Shown piece by piece: positions 9,521 through 21,486 of a DNA stretch of 64,000 nt. Location: assembly GCA_003599485.1 (NCBI GenBank), contig QZKM01000027.1, positions 1-64,000 of the forward strand, given 5' to 3'. This stretch comes from Gammaproteobacteria bacterium (GTDB taxonomy: Bacteria > Pseudomonadota > Gammaproteobacteria > SURF-13). The position numbers were made by a program, and so were the translations under genes. Below the pieces are notes generated by a model. The model worked only from the letters and a program-made list of their open reading frames with translations, did no database searches and was not told the origin of the DNA. Position 1 is the first letter of the stretch, and the number at the start of each line of letters is the position of its first letter.

Positions 9521-9551
9521 TCATTCCCGCGCAGGCGGGAATCCAGTAAAG
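9521..9551. repeat. intergenic repeat (cgtcattcccgcgcaggcgggaatccagta)
   Basis: Short palindrome of the same type as the inner element at 6093-6202. Confidence 0.6.
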
Positions 9552-9584
9552 TATCGGGCTATTTGATTTTCCAGGGTACTCATA

Positions 9585-10433
9585 GTGTCCTCCCTGTTCG
9601 ACTTCACATCCAAACCCGACCGCTACGCGCTGTTGGGGAATCCGGTGGCGCACAGCAAGTCGCCGCTTATCCACGCGGCGTTTGCGCGCCAGCTTGGCCA
9701 CAAAATCGAGTACAGCGCGATACAGGTGGACACCGGCGGCTTCGCGCAGGCGGTGGGCAATTTCGAGGCCGCCGGGGGCAAGGGGGTGAACGTCACCCTG
9801 CCGTTCAAGCAGGAGGCGTATGCGTTGTGCGACGAGTTGAGCGCGCGCGCGCGCCTGGCGCAGGCGGTCAACACCATCCTGTTTAAAGGCGGCGGCAAAC
9901 GCTTCGGCGACAATACCGACGGCGCGGGACTGGTGCGCGATATTGTGCACAATCACCACGGGCGGATAGCCGACCGGCGCGTGCTGCTGCTCGGCGCGGG
10001 CGGCGCGGCGCACGGCACGCTGGGGCCGCTGCTGGAGCAAAAGCCCGCGCGCCTGTTTATCGCCAACCGCACGCCGGACAAGGCGCTGGAGCTTGCGCGC
10101 GCGTTTCAGTCCCTCGGTCCCGCGGAAGGCGGGAGTTACGAGGCGCTGCAAGGACAGCAATTCGATTTCGTCATCAACGCCACCTCGGCCAGCCTGCAAA
10201 ACAGCGTGCCGCCGCTGCCTGACGACGCGCTCGCGCCGGGCGCCTGGTGCTACGATATGATGTACGCCGCCGCACCCACCGCGTTCGTGCGCTGGGGCAA
10301 CACGCACGGTGCGGCCAAATCCGTGGACGGCCTGGGGATGCTGGTGGAACAGGCGGCGGAATCGTTTTATATCTGGCGCGGCGTGCGCCCGGAGACTACG
10401 CCGGTCATTGAATCCTTACGCCGCAGCCTATAA
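9585..10433 (+). CDS. aroE: shikimate dehydrogenase
   Basis: YALLGNPVAHSKSPLIHAAFARQ; GVNVTLPFKQEAY; GTG start. Confidence 0.95.
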   Translation: MSSLFDFTSKPDRYALLGNPVAHSKSPLIHAAFARQLGHKIEYSAIQVDTGGFAQAVGNFEAAGGKGVNVTLPFKQEAYALCDELSARARLAQAVNTILFKGGGKRFGDNTDGAGLVRDIVHNHHGRIADRRVLLLGAGGAAHGTLGPLLEQKPARLFIANRTPDKALELARAFQSLGPAEGGSYEALQGQQFDFVINATSASLQNSVPPLPDDALAPGAWCYDMMYAAAPTAFVRWGNTHGAAKSVDGLGMLVEQAAESFYIWRGVRPETTPVIESLRRSL

Positions 10434-10439
10434 CTATTC

Positions 10440-12482
10440 ATGATGGATAATCCACTTCTTAACAGCACAGGCTTGCCGCGCTTCACGGCAATACGGCCGG
10501 AGCACGTCGAACCGGCGATAGATTTCCTGCTGGCGGACAACCGTGTGCAAATCGGGAAACTTCTGCGTGACACAAGTACGTACACCTGGGACACGCTGAT
10601 TGCGCCTATCGAGGCGCTGGACGAGCGCCTGAACCGCGCCTGGTCGCCGGTGAGCCACTTGAACGCGGTGATGAACTCGGAAAAGCTGCGCGCCGCCTAT
10701 AATGCCTGCCTGCCCAAGCTGAGCGATTACGCCACCTGGATGGGGCAGAACAAACAGCTTTATGAAGCCTATAAACAGATTGCAGAGGGACCGGAATACG
10801 CTCAACTTGGCGGCGCGCAAAAAAAGGTGATAGAAAACGCGCTGCGCGACTTCCACCTCTCCGGCGTGGCGCTTCCCCCGGACCAGCAGGCGCGTTACAA
10901 GGCGATTCAACAGGAACTGTCCGCGCTCACCGCGAAGTTCGAGGAAAACGTGCTCGACGCCACGCAGTCCTGGCGCAAACAGGTGACGGATGGGTCATTG
11001 CTCGCGGGGCTGCCGGACACGGCGCGCGCGCTCGCCAGACAGACGGCCGAACAGAAGAATCTCGCCGGATGGGTATTCACGCTCGATTATCCGTCGTATG
11101 CGCCGGTGCTGAAATACGCGGACAGCCGTGAATTACGGGCTGAGATGTATCAGGCCTACATCACGCGCGCAAGCGACCAGGGACCGCACGCGGGGCGCTG
11201 GGACAACGCGCCGCTGATGGAAAAATTATTGAGCCTGCGCCACGAACTGGCGCAATTGCTGGGCTACCCCCACTTCGCCGCGCTGTCGCTGGCCAAAAAA
11301 ATGGCCAGGAGCGCCATTCAGGTGCTGGACTTCCTGCATGATCTCGCGCGCCGCGCCAAACCGGTGGCGGAGCGCGAACTGCGTGAACTCCAGCGCTTCG
11401 CGCGCGAGCGCCACGGGGCCGGAACCCTGGAGGCCTGGGACGTGGCCTATTACTCGGAAAAACTGCGCCAGCACACCTACGCCGTGTCGCAGGAGGAACT
11501 GCGCCCTTGGTTTCCCCTGCCGCGCGTGCTCACCGGCATGTTTGCGGTGGTCGAGCGCCTGTATGGGCTGAGCATCCATGAGGTCAAAAACGTCGAGGTC
11601 TGGCACGCGGACGTGCGCTTTTTTGAAATCCGGGACGGCGAAAATAATCTGCGCGGACAGTTCTATCTCGACCCGTACGCGCGCGAGCACAAGCGCGGCG
11701 GGGCATGGATGGACGAATGCGTGGCGCGCATGCGCACGCGCGCCGGGGTGCAAACGCCGGTCGCCTATCTCACCTGCAATTTCAGCGCGCCAATTGGCGA
11801 GCAGGCTTCGCTGCTCACCCACGACGAAGTGGTGACGCTGTTTCACGAGTTCGGCCACGGCCTGCACCACATGCTGACGCGCGTGGATCATCTCGGCGTG
11901 TCCGGCATCAACGGCGTGGCCTGGGACGCGGTGGAACTCCCCAGCCAGTTCATGGAAAACTGGTGCTGGGAACGTGAGGCGCTGGACGTGATCTCCGGCC
12001 ACCACCAAACCCATGCGCCGCTGCCGCAGGCGCTGCTGGATAAAATGCTCAAGGCGCGGAATTTCCAGTCCGGCATGCACATGGTGCGCCAGCTTGAGTT
12101 CGCGCTGTTTGATTTCCGTTTGCACCTGGAGTTTGACCCCGGCAAGGGCGCTCAGGTGCGTGAGCTGCTGCAACAAGTGCGCGACGCGGTGGCGGTGGTG
12201 AAGCCCCCGGAGTTCGAGCGCTTCGCCAACAGCTTCACCCACATCTTCGCGGGCGGCTACGCGGCAGGCTATTACAGCTACCTGTGGGCCGAGGTGCTGT
12301 CCTCCGACGCCTACGCCAAGTTCGAGGAGCGCGGCATCTTCGACCAGACTACCGGCGCGGAATTCCTGCACACCGTGCTGGAGCAGGGCGGCGCGCGCGA
12401 CGCGCTGGAGTTGTTCGTCGCCTTCCGCGGGCGCGAGCCGCGGATAGACGCCCTGTTGCGCCATCATGGCCTCGCGGCGTGA
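10440..12482 (+). CDS. prlC: oligopeptidase A (M3 metallopeptidase)
   Basis: [18 protein letters not shown] zinc motif and M3 family architecture. Confidence 0.95.
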   Translation: MMDNPLLNSTGLPRFTAIRPEHVEPAIDFLLADNRVQIGKLLRDTSTYTWDTLIAPIEALDERLNRAWSPVSHLNAVMNSEKLRAAYNACLPKLSDYATWMGQNKQLYEAYKQIAEGPEYAQLGGAQKKVIENALRDFHLSGVALPPDQQARYKAIQQELSALTAKFEENVLDATQSWRKQVTDGSLLAGLPDTARALARQTAEQKNLAGWVFTLDYPSYAPVLKYADSRELRAEMYQAYITRASDQGPHAGRWDNAPLMEKLLSLRHELAQLLGYPHFAALSLAKKMARSAIQVLDFLHDLARRAKPVAERELRELQRFARERHGAGTLEAWDVAYYSEKLRQHTYAVSQEELRPWFPLPRVLTGMFAVVERLYGLSIHEVKNVEVWHADVRFFEIRDGENNLRGQFYLDPYAREHKRGGAWMDECVARMRTRAGVQTPVAYLTCNFSAPIGEQASLLTHDEVVTLFHEFGHGLHHMLTRVDHLGVSGINGVAWDAVELPSQFMENWCWEREALDVISGHHQTHAPLPQALLDKMLKARNFQSGMHMVRQLEFALFDFRLHLEFDPGKGAQVRELLQQVRDAVAVVKPPEFERFANSFTHIFAGGYAAGYYSYLWAEVLSSDAYAKFEERGIFDQTTGAEFLHTVLEQGGARDALELFVAFRGREPRIDALLRHHGLAA

Positions 12483-13255
12483 AGCCGTTTAAAGCCGCCA
12501 CCTGGAACGTCAACTCCCTGCGCGTGCGCCTCCCGCACGTGCTGGCATGGCTGCAAACGGAACAACCCGACATTCTCGCGCTGCAGGAAACCAAACTCAC
12601 GGATGACGATTTCCCGCTGTCCGAAATCCACGACGTGGGGTATCAGGCGGTGTACAGCGGGCAAAAAACCTATAACGGAGTGGCGCTATTGAGCCGCGCC
12701 CGGCCGGGTGAAGTGCAGAACAACATCCCCGGCCTGGAGGACGAGCAGCGCCGTTTTCTCGCGGCGGATTACGACGGCCTGCGTGTCATCAATCTCTACG
12801 TGCCGAACGGGGCGAGTGTGGGTTCGGACAAATATCAGTACAAGCTCGCCTGGCTGGAAAAGGTCAGCACCTACCTCCAGGCGCAATTGGCCGCGCATGA
12901 GCGCCTGCTCGTGCTGGGCGACTTCAACATCGCGCCGCAAGACCTGGATGTGCACGACCCCAAGCTCTGGGAAGGACAGGTGCTGGTGAGCGAGCCGGAG
13001 CGAGCCGCGTTCCGCGCGCTTTTGAACATGGGCTTGGTGGATACGCTGCGCCTGTTTGAGCCGGGCGGCGGAGTTTACACCTGGTGGGACTATCGCGCGG
13101 GCGCGTTCCGGCGCAATCACGGCCTGCGCATAGACCACATCCTGCTCAGCCCCGCGCTGCGCGCGCTGTGCGCGTCCTGCCGCGTGGACAAAGCGCCGCG
13201 CAAGCTGGAGCGTCCTTCCGATCACGCGCCGGTGGTGGCTGAATTCAGTTTGTGA
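12479..13255 (+). CDS. xthA: exodeoxyribonuclease III (AP endonuclease)
   Basis: [52 protein letters not shown] start overlapping the prlC stop. Confidence 0.92.
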   Translation: MKPFKAATWNVNSLRVRLPHVLAWLQTEQPDILALQETKLTDDDFPLSEIHDVGYQAVYSGQKTYNGVALLSRARPGEVQNNIPGLEDEQRRFLAADYDGLRVINLYVPNGASVGSDKYQYKLAWLEKVSTYLQAQLAAHERLLVLGDFNIAPQDLDVHDPKLWEGQVLVSEPERAAFRALLNMGLVDTLRLFEPGGGVYTWWDYRAGAFRRNHGLRIDHILLSPALRALCASCRVDKAPRKLERPSDHAPVVAEFSL

Positions 13256-13650
13256 TGGACGCAGGTTTATATTCTCTGCTGGCCGACGGCGTGCTTATTC
13301 TGCACGCGAGTTACGTGTTATTCGTGATCGGGGGCCAGGCGCTGGTTGTCGCGGGCTGGATCAGGCGTTGGACATGGACGCGCAACCGGTGGTTCCGCTG
13401 GCTGCACCTCGCCGCCATCGGTTTTGTGGTGGCGGAGGCGTGGCTGGGGGTGCGTTGTCCGCTCACGGTGCTGGAAAATGCTCTGCGCGGGCTCGCCGGA
13501 GACACCCGCTACGAGATGAGCTTCATCGGTTACTGGCTGAACCATTTATTGTTTTATGACGCGCCGGAGTGTGCGTTCACCACGATCTACACCCTGTTTG
13601 GCCTGCTGGTGCTCGTCACCCTGGCGCTGTATCCGCCGCGCAGGACTTGA
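13252..13650 (+). CDS. DUF2784 family membrane protein
   Basis: [19 protein letters not shown]...[13 protein letters not shown]...[16 protein letters not shown]. Confidence 0.8.
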   Translation: MMDAGLYSLLADGVLILHASYVLFVIGGQALVVAGWIRRWTWTRNRWFRWLHLAAIGFVVAEAWLGVRCPLTVLENALRGLAGDTRYEMSFIGYWLNHLLFYDAPECAFTTIYTLFGLLVLVTLALYPPRRT

Positions 13651-14521
13651 GCCCCTGTTCCAGCGTGGGGTAGAGCAAGGTGACGCCCAGTTCCTCGCGC
13701 ATGCGCCGGTTGTCCATGCGGCGCGACTCGTTAAGATACGGCACCATGCCCGGGCTCAACTTCATTTGCGCTTCAACCAGAGAAATCTGCGGTGGACGCG
13801 GCAGGCCGTGCGCGTCGGCCACGGCGTTGAAATAATCGGTCATGGTGCTGTGCTCGCCGTCGCACACGTTGTAAATCCCGTTTCCGTGCTCCATGGCGGC
13901 GATACACACCCGCGCCAGATCATCGGCGTGAATGCGGTTGGTATACGGCGCCTGCTCGCGCCGCACCACCGGCTCGGCGCGCCGGATGCGCGCGATGGGC
14001 AGACGCCCCGGTCCGTATATGCCGCCTACGCGCAGTATCACCAGCGGCGCCTGGCTGCGGCGGCTCCAGTCGAGCAAAACATTTTCAGCGGCGAGGCGCG
14101 CCCGGGCACGGGCCGTCTGCGGATTGGGCGGCGTATGTTCCGTGACCCAGCCACCCCGATGATCGCCGTACACGCCGCTGGTGCTGATATAAACCAGCTT
14201 CGCGGGCGCGCCCTGCACGGCCTGCATAAAATGCTCGATGCGCGGGTCATGCGCCGCGCCTTCCGGCGGCGGAGCGAAGTAATACACGCGTGCGCCTGCT
14301 TGTGCGTCGCACGCAGACAGGCGGCGCAGGGATAATCGCGTCAGCGTATCCGCATTATCCAGATTACCCGCCAGCGGGGTAATACCCCGCGCGGCCAGGC
14401 TTGATGCGCCCGCCGGCGTGCGCGCCAGCGCGCTCACGCTGTCGCCGCGCGCGCGATGCAGGGCGGCGACGCGGCGGCCGATGTCGCCGCAACCCGCGAT
14501 GAATACCGGATAATTAAACAA
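13616..14521 (-). CDS. SDR family NAD(P)-dependent oxidoreductase/epimerase (YeeZ-like)
   Basis: VFIAGCGDIGRRVAALHRARGDSVSALARTPAGA; YISTSGVYGDHRGGWVTE. Confidence 0.85.
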   Translation of the reverse strand: MFNYPVFIAGCGDIGRRVAALHRARGDSVSALARTPAGASSLAARGITPLAGNLDNADTLTRLSLRRLSACDAQAGARVYYFAPPPEGAAHDPRIEHFMQAVQGAPAKLVYISTSGVYGDHRGGWVTEHTPPNPQTARARARLAAENVLLDWSRRSQAPLVILRVGGIYGPGRLPIARIRRAEPVVRREQAPYTNRIHADDLARVCIAAMEHGNGIYNVCDGEHSTMTDYFNAVADAHGLPRPPQISLVEAQMKLSPGMVPYLNESRRMDNRRMREELGVTLLYPTLEQGLKSCAADTAPG

Positions 14522-14576
14522 GATTCCTCTCTGGATAAAAAACAGCGATAATAGATAGTTTTACACGCAGCCACTC

Positions 14577-15605
14577 ATGACTTTCAAAGTTCGCCTGCAG
14601 CCCAGCGGCATGGAATTTCACGCCTCGCCGGAGGAGACGGTGCTCGATGCGGCGTTGCGCCAGGGCGTCGTGCTGCCCTACGGTTGCCGCAACGGCGTGT
14701 GCGGCTCGTGCAAGGGCAGACGGATTGCGGGCCGCATTGATTATGGCAGATTCGACACCGCGTTGCTGAACACCACCCTGAGCGAGGCGGAACAGCAGGC
14801 GGGTTTCATGCTGCTTTGCCAGGCGCACGCGGCGGGCGACCTGGTTATAGAGGCGCGCACGGTGAACGCCGCCTGCGGCATCCAGCCCAGGATATTGCCG
14901 TGCCGCGTGGCGCGGCTGGAGCGCTTGTCCGAAGACGTGATGCGCGTGCAACTCAAGCTGCCCGCCACGGAACGCCTGCAATTTCTCGCCGGACAATACA
15001 TAGATTTTCTGCTGCCCGAAGGCAGGCGGCGCAGCTTCTCCATCGCCAACGCGCCGCACGCGGATGAATTCATCGAGCTGCACATCAAGCACGTCGAGGG
15101 CGGGCGCTTTACCGGCGACGTATTTTCCGGACTCAGAGAAAAGGCCCTGCTGCGCCTTGAAGGTCCACTGGGAAACTTTTACCTGCGCAAGGACTCCACC
15201 CGCCCGGTCATCTTTATCGCGGGCGGCACCGGCTTCGGCCCGATCAAGGGCATGATTGAGCACGCCCTGGCCGAGGGCGTCACCCGCCCCATGCATCTTT
15301 ACTGGAGTGCGCGCAGCGAACGCGACCTGTATCTCGATCATTTGCCGCGCGCCTGGCAGGCGCAACATCGCCATGTACGCTACACGCCGGTGCTGTCGCA
15401 GCCGCAGGCGCACTGGCCGGGAAAAACGGGTTATGCGGCAGCCGCGGTGATGGAGGATTTTCCTGACCTCAGCGGCCATGAGGTGTACGCCAGCGGCCCG
15501 CCCGCCATGGTACGCGACGCGCAGGCGTCCCTGCTCAAACAGGGCCTGGCGCTGGAAAATTTCTATTCCGATCCTTTCGAATTCAACGAAAAGCCCGCGC
15601 CGTAA
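14577..15605 (+). CDS. 2Fe-2S ferredoxin-NAD(P)H reductase (CDP-6-deoxy-delta-3,4-glucoseen reductase-like)
   Basis: YGCRNGVCGSCKGRR 2Fe-2S motif; RRSFSIANAPH; FIAGGTGFGPIKGMIEHAL. Confidence 0.88.
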   Translation: MTFKVRLQPSGMEFHASPEETVLDAALRQGVVLPYGCRNGVCGSCKGRRIAGRIDYGRFDTALLNTTLSEAEQQAGFMLLCQAHAAGDLVIEARTVNAACGIQPRILPCRVARLERLSEDVMRVQLKLPATERLQFLAGQYIDFLLPEGRRRSFSIANAPHADEFIELHIKHVEGGRFTGDVFSGLREKALLRLEGPLGNFYLRKDSTRPVIFIAGGTGFGPIKGMIEHALAEGVTRPMHLYWSARSERDLYLDHLPRAWQAQHRHVRYTPVLSQPQAHWPGKTGYAAAAVMEDFPDLSGHEVYASGPPAMVRDAQASLLKQGLALENFYSDPFEFNEKPAP

Positions 15606-15611
15606 TTATTT

Positions 15612-15759
15612 ATACATAGCGACATAAATCGTAGCGAGCGGGTTTGAGGCGGGGGCGGTGGAGCGCAGCGACCGGAGCCTACATAGAAGTAGGTGAGGAT
15701 CGCGAGCACCGCACGCACCCGCATCAAAACCGCGCAGTAGATTTAGGTCGCTATGTGTA
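15612..15759. repeat. ~150-bp long imperfect palindrome (repeat/MITE-like) overlapping the hemD stop codon
   Basis: Outer arms ACATAGCGAC (15614-15623)/GTCGCTATGT (15747-15756); centre cctac-atagaa-gtagg (15678-15693). Confidence 0.8.
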
Positions 15760-16551
15760 CCTGCGCCGCACGGCCTGCACTACCGCCTCCGCCAAGGCCT
15801 CGTCGCCGGCGAGCTGCGCCACCGTCACCGATTTAAAACCCAGGGCGCGCGCGTCTTCGGCGATGCGCGCGCTCAACACGACGAGCGGCAGGGCGCGCAG
15901 CCGCTGTGCGCCTTCCTTGCCCGCCATCTCCAGCAAATTGCGCACGGCCTCGCTGCTGGTGGCGGTCACCACCTGCACCTTGTTCTGACGCAGTTCTTCA
16001 AGCAGGGCGCTCACGTCCGCCTGCGGCTTGGTGCGCCTGTACACCTCGGCGTACTCCACGCGGGCGCCGCGCTCGCGCAAGGCTTGCGCCAACAACTCGC
16101 GTCCGCCCGCACCGCGGAAGATCACGATGTTCTTTCCATGCACCTCCCGCATCTCCGGCAACGCAAGCAGCGCCTCGCTGTTAAAGCCCTGCGCCGGGAT
16201 GAGGTCGGCGTGTATGCCGAATTCCTGCAATTGCCTGGCGGTGCTGTTTCCCACCACCGCCAGTTGCAAGTGGGCGGGCAGCGGGCGCCGCGCCAGGATC
16301 AACGACAGCGCCTTGTCCACCGCGTTGGCGCTGATGAAGATGGCGATATCGAATTCGTCCAGCCGGTCAACGAGATCGAGCAGCGCGGGGCTTTCCTCGG
16401 CGGCCACGATCTCCAGCACCGGAAACAACAGCGCCCGTCCGCCCTGCTCCTCGATCAGTTCGCACAACTCCGCGGCCTGCTGCGCGGGGCGCGTCACCAA
16501 CACGCCCACCCCCTTGAGCGACTGCGCCCTAGCCTTCGGCGAAGCGTTCAT
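15751..16551 (-). CDS. hemD: uroporphyrinogen-III synthase
   Basis: [35 protein letters not shown]; overlaps hemC 3' end. Confidence 0.92.
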   Translation of the reverse strand: MNASPKARAQSLKGVGVLVTRPAQQAAELCELIEEQGGRALLFPVLEIVAAEESPALLDLVDRLDEFDIAIFISANAVDKALSLILARRPLPAHLQLAVVGNSTARQLQEFGIHADLIPAQGFNSEALLALPEMREVHGKNIVIFRGAGGRELLAQALRERGARVEYAEVYRRTKPQADVSALLEELRQNKVQVVTATSSEAVRNLLEMAGKEGAQRLRALPLVVLSARIAEDARALGFKSVTVAQLAGDEALAEAVVQAVRRRYT

Positions 16552-17476
16552 CCGCATACACATCGCGCAGTATCGCGCGCGCGCCACGCGCCAGCAGATC
16601 GTCGGCCAGCGCAACGCCGAGACGCCCGGCCTGTTCCGGCGCGCCGCTGATTTCGCCGCGCACCACCTCGCTGCCGTCGGGGCGTGCGACCAGCCCGCGC
16701 AGAAAAAGTTTTCCGTCCTTGAATTCGGCGTGGCCGGCTATCGGCACCTGGCACCCGCCCTGCAGGCGATGGTTCATGGCGCGCTCCGCCGTCACCCTGA
16801 TTTGGGTCTCGGCGTGATTCATCACCCGGATCAGGTCATGCACGCGCGCATCATCGCTGCGGCACTCGATGCCGATGGCGCCCTGGCCGATGGCGGGCAG
16901 ACTCACGCCGGTGGGAAGAAATTGCGTGATGCGTTTTGCAAAGCCGAGGCGCAACAAGCCGGCGGCGGCGAGGATGACGGCGTCGAATTCGCCTTCATCC
17001 AGTTTTCTCAAACGGGTGTTCACGTTGCCGCGCAGGCTGGTGATGTTGAGATCAGGGCGGCGCTCATACAATTGGCACTGGCGGCGCATGCTGGAGGTGC
17101 CGACGCGTGCGCCTTTGGGCAAATCGTCCAGCGTCGCGTACCGGCTGGAAACAAACGCATCGCGCGGGTCTTCGCGCACGCCGATCACCGGCAGGTGCAA
17201 ACCCGGGGGAAATTCCACCGGCACGTCCTTCATGGAGTGCACCGCGATGTCGGCCTGGCCGTTCAGCAATCCCTCTTCCAGCTCCTTGACGAACAAGCCC
17301 TTGCCGCCCACCTTGGCGAGCGGAGTATCCAGCACCCGGTCGCCCTGGGTGCTCATGCGCACCAGTTCGACAGCGAGGCCGGGATGCGTCTTTTGCAACT
17401 CCTGTTTCACATGCTCGGCCTGCCACAAGGCGAGCGGGCTTTTTCGGGTGGCGATGCGTAACGGCAACGAGGACAT
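16529..17476 (-). CDS. hemC: hydroxymethylbilane synthase
   Basis: [45 protein letters not shown]. Confidence 0.95.
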   Translation of the reverse strand: MSSLPLRIATRKSPLALWQAEHVKQELQKTHPGLAVELVRMSTQGDRVLDTPLAKVGGKGLFVKELEEGLLNGQADIAVHSMKDVPVEFPPGLHLPVIGVREDPRDAFVSSRYATLDDLPKGARVGTSSMRRQCQLYERRPDLNITSLRGNVNTRLRKLDEGEFDAVILAAAGLLRLGFAKRITQFLPTGVSLPAIGQGAIGIECRSDDARVHDLIRVMNHAETQIRVTAERAMNHRLQGGCQVPIAGHAEFKDGKLFLRGLVARPDGSEVVRGEISGAPEQAGRLGVALADDLLARGARAILRDVYADERFAEG

Positions 17477-17553
17477 GGCTGCTTGAACCGAAAATCGAGA
17501 CGCTAATGTTAAGACCAAGCTCGCGGATAAGCAAATGGGCGTCCAAATATTCG

Positions 17554-18288
17554 TTACGGCAAGTCGTGCAGCTTTCTGCGCACCTCGCTCGCGTGGCGGC
17601 GGCTGATCTCGATCAGTTCCTCCGTCCCGCGCAGCCGGATGTGCCAACTGTCCCGTGCGCCCTTTTCCATCCCGGCCACGAACGCGCACGCCACCAAGGC
17701 GTTGCGGTGGACGCGCAGAAAACGCGCGCCGAACTCCTGCTCCAGCGACTTGAGTGGCTCTTCAATCAGCACCTCACCCCCTGCATAGGCGGCGGTGACG
17801 TATTTCTGATCCGCCCTGAAATAACGTATCTCGTCCACCGGAATGAGACTGATCTTGCCGTGCGCATGCACGCTGAGATGGGTGCGCGCGTGCGGCATCC
17901 CGGCGTTCTGGCGCAGGCGTTCGAGTTGCGCCCGGTTGGGTTGACGCGACTTGGCGAGCGCCGCGCGCAAGCGTTCCGCGCGCACCGGCTTCAACAGATA
18001 ATCCACGGCGCCGGCTTCAAAGGCGTCCAGCGCGTGGTCATCATACGCGGTGGTAAAGATCACCGCCGGCGGCTGCTCCAGACCCGACAGGTGACGCGCC
18101 GCTTCCAGCCCATCCATGCCGGGCATGCGGATGTCCATCAGCACCACGTCGGGCTGGTGCTCGTTGTACTTCAGCAACGCCTGCCTGCCGTCCTCCGCTT
18201 CGTCCACCACTTGGGCCTCGGTCTCCGCCAGCAAGCCGCGCAGCCTGGCGCGCGCCAAGGGCTCGTCGTCCACGATCAGTATCTTCAT
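17554..18288 (-). CDS. algR: LytTR-family response regulator (AlgR-like)
   Basis: [20 protein letters not shown] receiver plus C-terminal LytTR domain; algZ-algR-hemC-hemD synteny. Confidence 0.9.
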   Translation of the reverse strand: MKILIVDDEPLARARLRGLLAETEAQVVDEAEDGRQALLKYNEHQPDVVLMDIRMPGMDGLEAARHLSGLEQPPAVIFTTAYDDHALDAFEAGAVDYLLKPVRAERLRAALAKSRQPNRAQLERLRQNAGMPHARTHLSVHAHGKISLIPVDEIRYFRADQKYVTAAYAGGEVLIEEPLKSLEQEFGARFLRVHRNALVACAFVAGMEKGARDSWHIRLRGTEELIEISRRHASEVRRKLHDLP

Positions 18289-19340
18289 GTCCCGGCCCTT
18301 TGATAAGGAAAGCGCAGCCGCACCCGGTAGCGCGGGGCATCTCCACCTTCTTCTTCGATCAACAATTCACCGCTCGAACCATAATAGCCCTGCAACCGCT
18401 CACGCAGATTTTCCACCGCCATGCGGTTGCCGCGTGTGTGGACGCGCCCCGGTACCGGCGCCAGCGGATTTTCTACGGTAATGCTTACCCTGCCCTGCCC
18501 GTATTCACCGCACACCGTGACGGCGCCGCCCTGCGGCAGCGGCTCGATGCCGTGATAGACGGCGTTTTCCAGCAGCGGTTGCAGGCTCAAGCGCGGCAGC
18601 AGGGCATCCTGCGGCACACCGTCCAGATTCCACTCCACCGTCAAGCGCTCCCCCAGGCGTAATTTTTCCATGCTCACATATTTATGCGCCAACTCCAGTT
18701 CCTCAGCCAGGGTCACGCGGTCACGCGCGTCGGACAGGCTGCCGCGGAACAAATCGGCCAGGTTCTCCACCGCGGTTTCGGCCAGCTCAGGGCGGCTACG
18801 TGTAAGGCTGGCGATGGTATTCATGCTGTTGAAGAAAAAATGCGGGCGCATACGCGATTGCAGGGCCTGGATGCGCGCTGCGGCCTCGGACTCGACATGG
18901 CTTTTCCACTGGTGCTGCACGTAAAAATAACGCAGCGCCAGCGCGCTCACGATGGCGCTCACGCCCAGATTGCGCAGCAGAAAATCTCCGTACCAGCCCG
19001 GAGGCAGGGTTACGCCGAGCAGGTCACTCTGCAACAGCCGGTAGGCCGCTTCACTCAGCAAGGCGGTCACCGCCAGCAATAACACATAACTCACCGCGGC
19101 GGCCTGGCTGTTGGAGAGTTTTTTGAGCCAGCGCCGCCCGATGCACAGCGCCGCGCCGCTCACCAGCGCCACCCACTGCACGAACAGCGAGATCACGCCG
19201 AGATCGCTCCAGCGGTCGGCGCTTTGCAGCGCGCCGAGGGCCAGCACCAGGGCCAGCAGTTCGGCCATCACCAGCAGGGTCAGTACCCGGCGCAGTCCGC
19301 AGAAGTCCGGCAGGAATAATTTATCACCGCCCGTATTCAT
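18285..19340 (-). CDS. algZ: LytS-type sensor histidine kinase (AlgZ-like)
   Basis: RMRPHFFFNSMNTIASLTRSRPELAETAVENLADLFR; LSLQPLLENAVYHGIEP; start refined to MNTGGDKLFLPDF at 19340. Confidence 0.88.
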   Translation of the reverse strand: MNTGGDKLFLPDFCGLRRVLTLLVMAELLALVLALGALQSADRWSDLGVISLFVQWVALVSGAALCIGRRWLKKLSNSQAAAVSYVLLLAVTALLSEAAYRLLQSDLLGVTLPPGWYGDFLLRNLGVSAIVSALALRYFYVQHQWKSHVESEAAARIQALQSRMRPHFFFNSMNTIASLTRSRPELAETAVENLADLFRGSLSDARDRVTLAEELELAHKYVSMEKLRLGERLTVEWNLDGVPQDALLPRLSLQPLLENAVYHGIEPLPQGGAVTVCGEYGQGRVSITVENPLAPVPGRVHTRGNRMAVENLRERLQGYYGSSGELLIEEEGGDAPRYRVRLRFPYQRAGT

Positions 19341-19443
19341 GTCCTTCCTCGAATGGCGTTGACACCATAGCATAGCAAGCCGCCGGAAAAACAGTCCGCC
19401 AGCGTCGCCCTGTTCTGCGACATAGTCTATACTTATTAGCCTC

Positions 19444-20838
19444 ATGGCCGGAAAAATGAACAAGGACAAACCCTGGGCGGGCCGCTTCACGCAGCAGACC
19501 GACGCGCTGGTGGAGCGTTTTACCGCCTCCGTCGCCTTTGACCGCCGCCTGTACAAGCACGACATCCTGGGCTCCATCGCGCACGCGCGGATGCTGGCGC
19601 ACGTGGGCGTGTTGAGCGAGGCCGAATGCGCCGCCATCGTGGCCGGATTACAGGACATCGAGCACGATATTGAAACCGGCAAGTTTGACTGGTCGGTGGC
19701 GCTGGAAGACGTGCACATGAACATCGAGGCGCGTCTCATCGAGCGCATCGGCGAAGCGGGCAAGAAACTGCATACCGGGCGCTCGCGCAACGACCAGGTC
19801 GCCACCGATCTGCGCCTGTATCTGCGCGACGCGATAGACGCGATCCTCCAGCAAATAAAAGACCTGCAAACGGTGCTGCTCGACATCGCCGGGCGCGAGG
19901 CCGAGACCATCCTGCCCGGCTTCACCCACCTGCAAGTCGCGCAGCCTGTGACCTTCGGTCATCACATGCTGGCCTGGTTTGAGATGCTGGAGCGCGACCG
20001 CGCGCGCTTCAAGGACTGCCGCAAGCGCGTTAACGTCATGCCGCTCGGCGCGGCGGCGCTGGCCGGCGCCAGCTATCCGATAGACCGCGCCTATACAGCA
20101 GAACTGCTGGGCTTTGACGCGCCCGCGGAAAACTCGCTCGATGCGGTGAGCGACCGCGACTTCGCCGTCGAATTCACCGCGGCGGCGGCGCTGCTGATGA
20201 CGCATCTGTCGCGTTTTTCCGAAGAACTGATCTTGTGGTCCTCGGCGCAATTTGATTTCGTGGACCTGGGCGACGCCTTCTGCACCGGCTCCTCCATCAT
20301 GCCGCAGAAAAAAAACCCGGACGTGCCGGAGCTGGTGCGCGGCAAGAGCGGACGCGTCACCGGTCATCTCATGGCCTTGCTCACGCTCATGAAGGCGCAG
20401 CCGCTCGCCTACAACAAGGACAACCAGGAAGACAAGGAGCCGGTATTTGACACCGTGGACACGGTGCAGGATTCGCTGCGCGTGTACACCGCGATGCTGG
20501 GCGCGATGCAGCTTAAACGCGAGCGCATGTTGCACGCCGCCGCGAGCGGTTTTGCCACCGCCACCGACCTCGCCGACTATCTCACCAAAAATGGCGTGCC
20601 GTTCCGCGACGCGCATGAAATCGTAGGTAAGATCGTGCGTCACGCCATTGAAACCAGGCGTGAACTCACTGAGCTTACTCTCGATGAACTGCATGGTTTC
20701 TCTGCGGCCATAAAACAGGATGTATTTGACATCCTTGAACCGCAGGGATCAGTGGCGGCGCGCAATCACCTGGGCGGCACCGCACCCGCGCAAGTGCGGG
20801 CAGCCATTGCGCGCGCAAAAGAGCAGCTTGCACACTGA
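19444..20838 (+). CDS. argH: argininosuccinate lyase
   Basis: [24 protein letters not shown] signature. Confidence 0.96.
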   Translation: MAGKMNKDKPWAGRFTQQTDALVERFTASVAFDRRLYKHDILGSIAHARMLAHVGVLSEAECAAIVAGLQDIEHDIETGKFDWSVALEDVHMNIEARLIERIGEAGKKLHTGRSRNDQVATDLRLYLRDAIDAILQQIKDLQTVLLDIAGREAETILPGFTHLQVAQPVTFGHHMLAWFEMLERDRARFKDCRKRVNVMPLGAAALAGASYPIDRAYTAELLGFDAPAENSLDAVSDRDFAVEFTAAAALLMTHLSRFSEELILWSSAQFDFVDLGDAFCTGSSIMPQKKNPDVPELVRGKSGRVTGHLMALLTLMKAQPLAYNKDNQEDKEPVFDTVDTVQDSLRVYTAMLGAMQLKRERMLHAAASGFATATDLADYLTKNGVPFRDAHEIVGKIVRHAIETRRELTELTLDELHGFSAAIKQDVFDILEPQGSVAARNHLGGTAPAQVRAAIARAKEQLAH

Positions 20839-20856
20839 GAACAGGGAGATACCGCA

Positions 20857-21486
20857 ATGAAGCGCCTGTCCGTGTTGCTGGCTCTAATTGCCCTGGGCAT
20901 GAGTTTATCCGCGCACGCCGGAAAACTGTATAAATGGGTGGACGAAAAAGGCCAGGTGCACTACGGCGACAGCATCCCGCCGGAATACGCGGAGCAGGGA
21001 CGCTCCGAACTGAACAAGCAGGGCATGACCGTCAAGAAGACGGACGCCGCGAAAACGCCGGAGCAATTGGCGGAGGAAGAACGGCAGCAGCAATTAAAGG
21101 CCGAGGAAAAGAAACGCGCCGAGGAGCAGGCAGCTTACGACCACACCCTGCTGCGCACTTATTTCAGCGAGGACGACATCCTGCGCTCGCGCGACCAGAA
21201 GCTGGCTGCGCTGGACATCACCCTCAGCATCATGCAGGGTAATCTCAGCATGGTCACCAGGCAACTCGCTGATCTCAACAAACGCGCCGAGGCGCTGCAA
21301 GGCGCGGGCAAGCCGCTGCCGGAAAAGCTGCAAAAAGACATCGGCGCGCTGGAGACCCGGCGGCAACAGTATCAGGACTTCATCCAGGCCAAACAGGCCG
21401 AGCAGGACAATATCAGGGAAAGGGCCGAGGCGGAGTTAAAACGCTATCGTGAAATCAGGGCCGGGCGGCAGACGGTGAAGCCTTAA
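20857..21486 (+). CDS. DUF4124 domain-containing protein
   Basis: Signal peptide then GKLYKWVDEKGQVHYGDSIPPEYA, followed by coiled coil. Confidence 0.85.
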   Translation: MKRLSVLLALIALGMSLSAHAGKLYKWVDEKGQVHYGDSIPPEYAEQGRSELNKQGMTVKKTDAAKTPEQLAEEERQQQLKAEEKKRAEEQAAYDHTLLRTYFSEDDILRSRDQKLAALDITLSIMQGNLSMVTRQLADLNKRAEALQGAGKPLPEKLQKDIGALETRRQQYQDFIQAKQAEQDNIRERAEAELKRYREIRAGRQTVKP

